Source: Phoebastria nigripes (lineage: Eukaryota; Chordata; Aves; Procellariiformes; Diomedeidae). From it: a stretch of DNA of 64,000 nt. Numbering within the stretch: the first letter of the stretch is position 1; the number at the start of each line of letters is the position of its first letter. Where the stretch lies: assembly GCA_035582835.1 (NCBI GenBank), contig JAYKAV010002442.1, positions 3,533,429-3,597,428 of the forward strand, in the 5' to 3' direction. Shown one piece after another: positions 24,101-35,500 of the stretch. The position numbers and the translations under genes were made by a program. A model generated the notes under the pieces. That model was not told the origin of the DNA, searched no databases, and saw nothing but the letters and a program-made list of their open reading frames with translations.

Positions 24101-25846
24101 TTTTTAAGCCCTTGAAGGTTTGAAATTCCAGTGCCGATGTTTGCAGGGGAGAAAGCTGCCTGTGTTTTTTCAGCTACTGTCCTGTGCCTTATTTGAGTAG
24201 AGGAGGATTTATTTCTCTGTACTCTGGACCAAGTAGTCAATAGGAGTAAAATACCTCTATGGCTGTGTTGGTGTGGGAGCTCCGGGTTGTGGTGTTTGGA
24301 GCAGCCGGGGGAATAGACAGTCAGTCTCATGAAAAAGAAAACAAACTTCATAGCAAATGCATTACCGCTGCAGGCTCAGAGCAGTCCAGTAAGCTGGAAA
24401 ACCTGCAGGAATAAAGCAAATTGATTTGTCCAGTGGCCAGTGGGTGTTTTTGCAGGAAGTACTGCAGGGGGCAATATTTGATAAGGTGGGTGGCCAGTTA
24501 CCCTATGCACAGGGCTGGGCTCTATCCCCCCTTCTCTCTGTTGAAATAACCTTTCTCTATCACAGTTTAAATGCAACAAGCAAGTTGAAACTAAAATGTG
24601 GAAAAGAGAATTTGCAATTCAAGGATACAGTGAAAAGCAGGAGAAACAATTTCCAGATTTGCAGAAGAGCTGAGTTTGTATGTATGCTTTTTGTAGGTTG
24701 TACCAGGTGTTACTGAAATATTTTAACAACTGATTTAAATTGATGAGCCTCTTGTATGTAAGTAGGATCTCCCAGGCAACTTAAAATTTCTGTAGTCTCT
24801 CAAATACAAACTGTGTATCCAAGGATGTTAAAACAGGCATTTGGAAATCCAAACCTGAATTTTTCTTAAATTTGGACTCATTGCTCAAATCTGGCCTGTT
24901 CACGTCAGGAGCAAGAAGCTTTGCTCTTTTGCCATTCACAGGTTTTATGTTTGGTCAACTTCTAAGAATTACATTAGTGAATGGTAAACCATACTGTAGT
25001 TTCAGGCTGAAATCTGTAGATTTCTTGGTTAGTACTGCAGGCCGATGGAATTTCTTCTGGAAATTAAGAAATGCATTAGAAGAACTGTCGTCTGTAAACA
25101 AAATGAGTGCACCTATCATGTTTTCCTGTTTCGTCTATCGGTCAAACAGATGTCTCCCTTGATAATCTGTCCAAGCAGCCACCGTTTGTGGTTGGGGAAG
25201 AGCAGCAGAGTGGTGTGGGCAGGATTACAAGNGGGATGGGAAGAGCAGGAAGGGAAAAGACCTCTTAGGGTCTCTGCCTGTCACCAGCAGCAGCATATTC
25301 ACGTACCTGCTGTGCAGTTAGTTTGGGTAAATGTCTCAATTTATGGCTTGTTATACCGTGAGGCCAAAACTTTGAAAATAGTGACTTTATTTCTTTTGTA
25401 GTATAAAAGCAATTTCATTGCATCGTGTAAAGTGGGGACTAATCGAATTATGGCTGTGCTCCTTAAAGCTTGCCTTCCTGTGCCGTGCTAATGCAGCACG
25501 CTGGGGAGAGGAGCCTCCTGTGTTCCCGCGAGCTACGCGGCAGCGCTGCCAGCATCTTCGCTCTTCACTGTTCCCGTTTCTTTNTGGGTTTGTACAGATC
25601 CTTGTGTGTCAGTTCACCCTTAGTGAATTTCATGTTTGACTTTTTGTTTGTTTTTACCCAAATGTTAATAATTGTACTTAAGAATAAAAATTGTAACAAA
25701 ANGCAGAAAACAAACTGCACTGTTTGCTATATATATTTTGAAACCTCTTATTTCAATGGATGACCACGTTGGAAGAAGCAAATCACTGAGATAATTCATA
25801 AACTCTAATCAGGCTCATCCCCTTTAAAAAAAACCAAAACCAACAA

Positions 25847-25899
25847 AAACAACAACAACAAAAAAACCAGCAAGCCTGTTCTTTTTTTTGTTGTTGTTT
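25847..25899. repeat. A/T-rich imperfect inverted repeat
   Basis: The left arm (25847-25866, AAACAACAACAACAAAAAAA) is nearly complementary to the right arm (25882-25899, eight T followed by GTTGTTGTTT). The spacer is about 15 nt. In RNA it would form a hairpin. Confidence 0.6.
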
Positions 25900-28800
25900 G
25901 TTTGTTTGTTTTTCTTTTAACAGAAAAGGAAGCACTAGAAATGAAGAACAAAACCAAAAAACCTGATCCACCCCAGGCTTCTGGCTTTGGGGCATGTAAG
26001 ACTGCAATGTCCTCTGGGTTTAGGCAAACTGCAGAGTTGGTTTTTTTTTTTTTGTTTTTTGTTTTTTTGGGAAACCATGCTGGGGTATGTGATAGTTTGG
26101 TATACATCCTGAAGAGGGGTTAGATCTTAATACACAGAGGGATTCTCTTGCCCTGCTGCTTTTTGCCAGCTGTGTGAGGGACAGTCTCTAGATGCAACCG
26201 GAGTTAGTGGTAGATGCAGCCTTCCTGTGGGAGGGAGCAATCTGTGCCGTGCATGGCTAACAAAAGGTCGCAGTTTGTGTACACCTTACTCATACATGCC
26301 AGACTACAGGCAGAGTGACCCACCTTATTTTATCCAAGTTGGAAAAATGGCAGTTTATTAGCCGTACAAGTTAGGCCTTGAGTGTTTTGCTTTTGGAGCA
26401 TGCTTTCAGAACCAGTTTTTCTTACTAGCAAGGGGATGTTTTCTAGTTCCTGTTGTGTAAGACAGTAAAATGTCACACTACAAACATGAACTAAATTTCC
26501 CCATTCTTCTGCAATAAAGGTGGATAGTGTTGCATCCTTTGCCTCTCTGTACCTTCTCATGAGGAAAGTGTGCTGATGCTTTAAGTACTTGATATAGGTC
26601 CTACTCATAAACAAAGCTGTCCATAGGTTATTTGCTACCTTTCTGTCCCTGTCTTTGCACATGTAACTATTTATCAATTTTATTCCATGCAAGCTAGCTC
26701 AACTCTGGCACACCAAGTAGGAGGTAGTGTGTTGCCTATCTGCTTTGTTGTATAGACTGTTATGCTCTGAGCAACAAATCAAATTCAGTTTCCTATTTAT
26801 ACTTACTGTTTTTTAAAAGCAACACAGGCTCATGGGCAGTGCAAGTCCTCGCTCAGTACTGTGAAGATAACACTGCCATCCCTTGGCTGTTGTTTAAGTG
26901 AGGGAGCAGATTAATAAAGTAGCATAACTTCTGTTTGTAATGGTGACAGCGTAGATGGGAGCTGGCGGTTGTTTGCTGTGAACCCGTGGCCTGAGGATGG
27001 AGTTGTCAGAGATGTCCTGAGGACGCTTTGTTCTAGCAAGTAACTCGCATCCCAGGCGTTGGGGTGCTGTGCTGGTGGGGCTGTCAGCCATGGTGGTCTG
27101 GGATTTTGTCTGTGGACACGCGTGATAAATGATCGGGCTTTTTCTCCTCTGCAGCTGCATTTTATTGTAGAGCACAAAACAAAATGCCAGATCCAGAGTG
27201 AGATTTTCAGCGTTTTGAAATTGTGGTTCTGGCAAGCTGTGCGTAAGTGAAAAAGTTAAAATGAACAAGTGTCTCATAGTAGAAATATAAACAGCTGGAA
27301 TATGTGTCAGCCTCCCACCCCCTGGGAGTCTGTTGGATTGTTCTCTTTGATTTTACATCTCCGCAGAAATTTATGGTCTCAGCTCCTTTTATTTATGACA
27401 TTGCAATCCTCGTTCAAGCGATTGATTGAAATACAACGGTGCCAAGCTGCAAGCCTGTATTTTAGAAAGGTTGAAGTTTAGAAAGCAAACCACCAATGCA
27501 AACAGTCACATATTGAAAGCTGCACTGGAATCCTGCACAGAGGTTGCCCACGATTCTATGTTCCTAAACGTTTTCAAAGTAAAGAATTCTCATGACAAGG
27601 ATTTATACATCGTCTCTCTTTTAAGCTGCCTGGTCTGGCTAAAAACATACTGTATGTTAAATATGCAATCTTACTAGCCCTGCAAGGGCTAACTTTTGCT
27701 TGTAATGATGTTAGCCCCTATATTCCCGGCTCAGATCCAGCAGTGCTGATGCACTATGTTGTTAGTGTACTGTGGGCAGCATAATGTATTCTCTCGCAGC
27801 TACTTGAACATAACAGTAGTTGTTTTCTGGAATTGCAAGCAAGAAATGGGGGAGCTCCTCATTTTTGGCTACCATTTGCAGTGATTTTGGTTAAACATTT
27901 AAGCAAAGATGAAATATTTTTCCTTTTGAAGATGTCAATGAATTAATTTTCATCATCTTGCACTAACTCAAAAAAAAAATCTTGTACTATCTGGAATGTA
28001 TTCAGAAAAAAGAATAATTAGAGATGTAGCTCTGCCTTGCTGATGCTGAGTGTGCTTGCTGCAGCATAGTGATGCATGTGGCATCCTGGCATCGTGATTT
28101 CTGGCTTACTGGTGGATTAAGACACTGCATGCTAGCTGGATATACCAGAGGCAACTGAAAAAAAAAAATCAAATAAACATTCATATTAAAAAAAAAAAAA
28201 AAAAATCAAGCTCCTGTCATTCAACAATGACAAGATGTAACAGAATGAGGCAAGGTACTTTACTGTGTAACTTCCTGTGCAGCAGGAACCTAGCTGCTTT
28301 TTTCTTTCCCCCTTAATAGATGTCCAGAAGTAACAGGTTTTGCTCTGTGGCTGTAGTGCACAGGTAGCAGTCCCACAGCACCTGGTTATTCTGTGATCCC
28401 GCAGCTGTGGGATTGGAGGCATGGGACACAGCTGAGCTCTGAGATCTTAAAACTTCACTTGAGCAAGTGCTCTCCTAGCTGAGAAAGTACCTCGGTATCG
28501 GAGAAGGACCACCAGATCAGGTTTAAGTTGCTGCTGATCCTCTGCTGAAGGTTGTTGCTGCTGTGGCTGAGCTGACAGAAAATGGATAGGTGCTGATACG
28601 TCCAGGGAGAGCCCAAGATCTTGGCTTAAACTGAGATGACAAGGTTGAATTTGTTAAGATGTCAGACCACAAGCTAAAGTGGCTGAAATGCAACCAGGTT
28701 TTGCCCTCTGCCATTTCTGCCTTGAGGTGGCAGTTTCTGGCAAGGCAAGGAAGGGTTTTAAATGCCATGTGCAGTTTTCATTTGTTGCAGATTTTAGCAG

Positions 28801-31740
28801 CAATGCTGCTTCTCCCCAGCAACAAAAAATGTGGATAACAAAAGTATTGAAAAGCTTGTTTTCATGAAGCAGCTGTGTGAGGCTGGAAGCAGAAAGGAAC
28901 AGTGTTGTAGCATGAGGAGTGACTCCACCAGCGATCAAAACTTTCCTGTTAGGTTCATTTCTGTACTGAAACTCTACTGGCTAAAACAATTTGGAAAATG
29001 AAGCTTTCGGTAGCGGTGGGCAATGTTACAAAATTGGGGTCTGGGGAGGTTGCAGCATGGGCTGACAGAGGAGAGGTGTTGAACCAAGCAGGATGCTCTC
29101 GCGGGCTATAGGGGCAGGGGAGGTAAGCAGACAGTGAGATGCAGTTAGGAGCTTGGGGCAGAGGCAGAAAGTGGAGCAGGCTGAATGTCAGCCTGATGTA
29201 ACAGGGGGTTTGGAAGGGGAGGAAAACCAAATAGGAAGCTGCAAGGGAAGGTGGGGAGGACCAAGAGGGTAAGAGGTGCTTTCTCTGCTCAGTCGTAGCT
29301 TCCTGCTGGCCCAGTCGCTTCCCAAGCAGCGGAGAGCCTCCCTGACACCCCTGGACCCCAATATTTTCCTGGGGTGCCCAGAAACCCAGAGGAGCCTGAT
29401 TTAATGCATGCAAGTCCTGTCGCCCTGGATAGCAAAGTGAGGTGGTGAGTGAGGGTGGGAAGAGCAGGGACAGTCTCCTCTGCTTGTGGCACGAGGTGGG
29501 CTTTGGCTTGCTTTACGGCTCGCTGAGGAGCTCGTGGCAGCTTCTCATCAAACTCTTGCTCCTGTTTTGGCCAGCAACCCACCAGGCTGTGGGAGCAGCT
29601 TGACTGTTTTAAATGGGGAAGGGTGCAACCGCTAATTAAAAAAAAAAATCTGATTTTTCAAGGTAATTGAAGCTGTTGCAGAACTTTCAACTTGCTGTGT
29701 CAGAGGCTGTTAAAAAAAATTCAGGAACTTGGGTGGAAATTACGTGTTTCTCTAACTGTGGAGTATGTAACGCCTTGATTTTTAGGTGTGGAGTTGTAGA
29801 CATTTACTTGATGCTATTCAGACACAGGAAGGGTTCATGTACCCTGCTGGTTCACATGGCTACATAAAGGCTGGTTTAAAGAGAGACTGATAATTAAAAA
29901 TAGCATATGCTTTTAGTTAGGAGAAAATAGCTGCAATTGTTTTGTGTATAACATAAGCTATAGAATAATTAAGCTGTTTCTTTAGTGAAAATACAGCTTT
30001 TCAGGTTAGAAAAAGGTTAAGTGGTTATGTTTAGCTTGCTCTTTACATGAAGTATCAAGGAGGTATTGAGTGTAATTACTGGAGATTAAGATTTTGTTTG
30101 GATGTTAGCTAACACATTGGTTAATGTCTTGTAAATGCTATTTGTCTCTTAGAGTAGAAAAAGAGTTATCCTTTAAAAGAGCATGTATTGTCTAGTACTT
30201 AGATACTTCGGCATTATTGTACCCGATTACTCCTATTGTAAGAAAAGATGGCACTCCTTAAATGTCTCTAGAGCATCCCCTAAGTATTTTGAGCTGAACT
30301 AACCAGCACAAAGGCATGTAAAGGCTCAGACACAGCATCAGTGCACAGCACTAAAGGCTGTTCAGCAGGCAGCTGCCTCCAGATCCTGCTGCATCCTTCT
30401 GGCTGAGCCTGCAAAGGGTTACACCATAACTTCAGAAACCTTCTGTTCCTGCTGAGATGCTCTGATCCTTCCCTTGCCTGAGTCTGTAGGGACAGGGACC
30501 AATGAAGATCTCTTCATTCTGCCATTTCTCTGTCTGCAGAGCTCATAAATCCACCCTCTGCCTTCACGACCCAGATCTGTTGGAGGAAACAAATTTCGGT
30601 GGCGCTGGTCAAGCAGCCTGGGAGCTGTTCCTTTTGCGAAAGGCGAAATTGGCCTCTGCCGCTGCTGTGATGCTGTCTGGTCCGGTGTTGCTCCAGCAAG
30701 TAGAGGATGAATACTTTAACAGGCAGGCTGGGGGTGGGGGCTGATGTCCTATCACTGCTTTATATCTCAAAAGTTAGGGTTGCCTTCAGCTTTCAAGTTT
30801 CAGAGCACATGTTTCATCCCAAGCTATGCAGCTGTTCAGTATTTCCAGTTTGGCTCAGAATTATTTCTTGCCCGTACAAATGTCTGTGTAAATCTATATA
30901 AATGAATTACAGTACAGGCTGTGTCTTTATGTATAGCTTGGTCCCTTCTGGCTGGGCATTTGTGGATTTTCATATGGGCAATGTGACAGAAGTGATTGAT
31001 TGCTTCCAGGACTGACGATACAATGCTCTGTGTTCCCCTTGTGAAAGTGCCTGATTTCTGCAGTGTCTGACGCTGGAAGGGTGCAAACAGGCCACTCNTT
31101 TCACCCTTTGGTCTGCAGACACTGGGAGCCTGCAACTTACTGCAGCGTCCACAAAAAGGAGATGAGGAAAGGAGAGTCTGCTGTCAGTCTTGTGTTGCCA
31201 CCTACATATCTGGTTTTCCATTAAAAAAAAAAAAAAAAAAAAGCTCCACAAGTCAAAAACTGTTGGAAACCACTGCGTTAGGTTTTTTGATTGAGCATAT
31301 TATTTCATTGCATGCATATGTTAAAATGTATACAGTGAGTCATGAGATCACAGCTACTAGCGAGCATAAAACATGCTCAAAATTACATTAAGCATTTTAC
31401 ATTTATTTCCCCTCCGCGACTGTCTTTACTACTAATTTCCAACTGTGATTATGATGCAGTTATTAATTAACTCGTTATAGGTTAAATGAGTAATCTGCAA
31501 GGCCTTGTTTTGGATTGCAGCACTGCTTAACTATGCAGCACAATCACATTAATTATAGTATGTTTGTTTTTATTTTTTGAATATAATCTGGAAAATATTT
31601 TCCCTGTCTTAGATCATGTTTATAAGGGGAAATTCTGAGATGAGATATTAGAAGAACAAGGCTTTTTTTATGTAGCCATTAATGAAATATTAACTGAACT
31701 CTCTNCAATATTTAAAACAAACAAAAAAACCCCCCCAAAA

Positions 31741-31869
31741 CCCAACGTTATCCTGCGGAGCGTCCTGCCATTTTTTATAGGACAGTTTGCTCACATTGTA
31801 CAGATCCTCCGTGGTCTCTTGAAAGCGCTCCAGGTGCTGAGTCATGTGCACGCTCTCGCTGAGCTGCTG
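31741..31869 (-). CDS. Unrecognised protein-like open segment inside ACBD6 intron 3
   Basis: Read on the minus strand from 31869 down to 31741, the frame gives 43 residues: QQQLSESVHMTQHLERFQET, then T, E, D, L, Y, N, V, S, K, L, S, Y, K, K, W, Q, D and a short tail. The composition and heptad-like spacing of L, M, V and F suggest an amphipathic or coiled-coil helix. Immediately before it is CTCCCAG preceded by a pyrimidine-rich tract, a plausible splice acceptor. A GTGAGC inside the frame (after the codons for L-Y-N) is a possible donor. The frame is bounded by TAA at 31918-31920 and 31690-31692. I do not recognise a family. It may be an exon of a nested gene, a pseudogene fragment, or conserved non-coding DNA with a chance frame. 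Confidence 0.35.
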
Positions 31870-32498
31870 CTGGGAGCCAAGAAGGATTGTTGAGAGAGGA
31901 ATATTAAAATAGTCTGTTTATGACGGCCATTAATACGGCTGGTGCGGAGGGTACGGCAGCCTTTCATGAAAGGTGGCTTTGCAGCAGGGTCTAACAGGGA
32001 GGCTGCCCTCAGCCGGCATGTATTTTTATCTTGTTTGGATATAACTGGTCTCTGCTAGTCTGTAAAGAGTGGTGAGAAATGCTGAGCTCATACATTTTAG
32101 TGGGGATGCTGTTCAAGTGTTTCATACAGCGCTGAATTTTATAGACGGTAAAATTGTTTTTCCTTTAGTAGCATCACCTCTGAAGGGTTAATACTTACCT
32201 TCCCTCCCGCTGCAGGTAGCATGAAGTTCAGCTGAGCTGTAAAGTCAGAAAGATACAGGTGGAAAATACCTTTGGAAGAGGACATTGTTTGTCCTCATTT
32301 CATGCTTCATTAGCTGCCCTGCCGGAGGACCCTCCTGCATTGTTAGGGGGTCAGGAGCCTCCCGCGGTGCTGGGGGAGAGGGGACATCTCCTCCTTGTCC
32401 AAGGGCTCTCATCTTCGGACCACCTGCATTTGGGGTGGAACGCACCCTCCTCCCCTTGGCTCTCCTGGCACTGGCCTTAACTAGCGAAGGAAAAGACG

Positions 32499-32561
32499 GC
32501 AGCAATTATGGCACACACAATTAACGAGCTTCTAATCTCCAGCCTTGCGTGTAATTGCTGC
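32499..32561. promoter_or_regulatory. Inverted TAAT-bearing motif pair, candidate enhancer core
   Basis: GCAGCAATTA (32499-32508) and its perfect reverse complement TAATTGCTGC (32552-32561) enclose 43 bp with further TAAT-type cores (ACAATTAACG, TTCTAATC). CAATTAG follows at 32570-32578. The grouping resembles homeodomain-binding enhancers. Factor identity and function are not established. Confidence 0.3.
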
Positions 32562-35500
32562 TGTCAAATACAATTAGTGTCTGCCCAAGTTCCCTTCCCA
32601 GGGGGATGGCCAGGCCGAGGCTCAGAGGGAGAGGAGGGGGGTGAGCGTCTGAAACTTTAGGAGAGTTTATGTTTTCTTGTTGCCTCCCTAATAATCCTCA
32701 CTCCTCAAATTGTGCCCAGAAATGTTAATCCAGAGCATTAAGGAGACATGGTGGCCAGCAAAGCAGGCCTTGAGGTCTACTGTTGGGTTAACTCTGTGAA
32801 GTGTCTTCTGTAAAATTTGTCACCTGAGACTATACCAGCTTAATTACAATTCAATCAGCACACTTCAGGGGTTTACTCATCCCTTCACGTGAGCTTGACG
32901 GGGTTACAGGACGTTGCCTGTCCTGTCATGGCAGCTGAGACTGGAGTTGCTGATCACCTCCNGGGTGTAGTTTGGGGAGCTGGGATGCAGGCCAGGGTTT
33001 CTCCTGCCCCGGCCAAGCAGACCTCTGTGAACATCCAGCGCTTGCAGCTCCTCCAGGCTCGGTAGCTCAGGACCCTCGGTTGCACCCCAAAGCCTTGCAG
33101 GCACCCTGCGAGGCCAAGGCAGATTTTGGTTGCTGCTTTAGTGGCTGCTGAAGGCTGCCACGTTCCTGTCGAGCAAGGCGTCTCACTGTTCTGCTGCTGT
33201 GTATGCACCTCTCTGCAAACTGGTACGGAGCAAGGTAACGCGTGTCCCTGGCCCCAGCGCTGGGTTCTGCGCAGCGCCGTGCAGGGAAGCCAGGGAGCGT
33301 GCCATGCAGACACCTGCGGCTGGAGGAACGGGTGAGCTGTAGGAAGGTGAATTATGCAGAACGAATGCAGATTGGAATCTGCACTGTGTATTTGCTGCTG
33401 CAGAAACACTTGAGAAATTTTGATTGTAGTAATTTTGTTGGGAGTATTTGTTGTCTCCATCCCATAAAGCCAGATACAGCTGCTACTCTGACTCAAGTTG
33501 CATCGGGCTCAGAGAAAGAGAAAAATAATACAATAAGTAGCCTCTGAACCCTGAGATAACTTCTTCCACGCACTGCGGTGGCTCGGGTGTGAGATCCTGA
33601 CGCATAGCTCTCATTTAAGTTGTCTCACTTTTCTGTTTCCAAGATGCGTGATGATGAAGAACTTAAGTCTTGACTGTTTTAAAGCATTAGCCAGTGTAAC
33701 TTCAAAGATAAGTATTTTGATGAGATGAACCTTTTTGCTAACTGCTTTCTCTTTTTCTTAAATATATATTTATGTGAAGCTACTTAAAGATTTTGGGTGT
33801 GGAGAAAAGCCAGAGTGAGATGTGAGGGAATTGGGGGGTTGATAGATGTGCTGTGCAACACAGCCACATGCCTTGCCAAACAGCTATTGCTGCTGGGGGG
33901 GGGGGCGTGTCTAGACATGCAAAACTAGCCAGGCAGGGTTCTCATTTTGCTCTGGATAAAATTGGGATGCCCTACATCTAACCCATGCCTAGGATCTAGC
34001 TCTTCTGTTAACTCTAAGTTATGGTATTTTTCAGCTTTACTGAAACTTGTGCTATTCCTGCTGTTTTGTAGTATCTTTGTAGGACTTCTCTGTACCTTTC
34101 CTTCTGTCAGATTCATGAGTCCCTTGCCCAACATATAAAATAGCTGTGTACCATTCGGTCCAGTTCAGTCCCAGCTAATCATCGATGGTAAGTTCACTTG
34201 CGTCTCTGTAACGAGTTCTGGCACCTGAGTTTGAAGTGAGCCATCGGTAGGGCCCATGGAAGTACCATCTTGTTAAATCTGTTGTAGCCTGTTTTGTGTA
34301 GATTGGAACAAAGCTTGGGCTCAGAGATGAAAAATAATAAATCCCTGTCCNGTCTTCAGGGATATAGCAAGAGGTTGGCCCACCAAACCACCTCCCGACA
34401 GTAAACTACCGCTCTTCCTCTTAGATGGTAATTTTCATCCTGCTCTCCAAAAATGCAAGAAGAGAAATGGATCATGCTGTGATCATGGGAGACTTTTAAG
34501 ACCAAAATAGAAGGTGAACTCAAAACCCTCACAGAGAAAATGTTTGTCTCTAATTGTTTTTTGTTTCCATAATGCTTAGTATGGTAAAACTATCTTCTCT
34601 TTCTCCTTTATTTTTCAATCATGATTAGACTTTAATGTTGTTAAAGCTTATAAGTGAGTTTGAGCTACTGTCTCGTTGAAGAGAAGATGGAGCTGAAATT
34701 TTCAGTGAGGCATTGGACAGGGTTTTTTAATGTGTCTGTCATTATATGTTAACCTCTGAACTGGGACACGACGTCTGTTTTATGGCTGACAACAATTTAG
34801 AAGTATACATCTTGACATCGTGGATAAAGGAAGAAGGGGGAGTGGAGAAAAAAAAATGAATTAATGATGTTAGCAAATATTAGTCCCTGTATTTCCATTT
34901 TGTTCAGAAAGTGGTTGTCAGGCTTTGAGGCTGTCTGGAGCAGCATTGTCAGTGACAGCCAGTCGAGATGCGATTGTACCTTGAATCGAGCTGGTCTTTT
35001 ATTGACAAATACAGTGCACTGAGGCAGGCATGAGGATGCTCTGCTGTCTGTTCCAGGAGGAGTGTGGCTTTTCTCCTGGCATTCCTGGTGACATTTGAGA
35101 AGGATAGTTCTGGGCTTAGTGGAGTTCCCTGCGCCAGTCCGTGAGCACATCGGGAGTCAGGGGAGTTGAAAATGTCTCTTAATGAGTACGTATGCTGCAT
35201 ACTGAAGCACATATTTGCCCGTGATTTATGGTCAACCAGATCCACCTACCAAAGTTAACTGTCAAGAGTAATAGTGACTTTGATATCAGCCTTAATTGTA
35301 CACGAGCAACAAAGAATCAATGGGCAAGAATTAGGGGAAAACACGAGAAATTCCAGTGCCTCTTAAGGCATCTCTTACACTTCTTTATCATCTCTTCCCA
35401 GATCTCTTACGTGCCACTGCCTGTGCTTTGGCACTCGAGTGCAATCCTCCAAGGTTTCTTCCTGTGCTGTCACAAATTCCCCATTATTCCCACAGTTTTT

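Noticed and set aside
28144..28205. Poly(A) stretches that might end a processed pseudogene
   Set aside because: No gene-like sequence upstream of the A tract and no flanking duplication could be identified.
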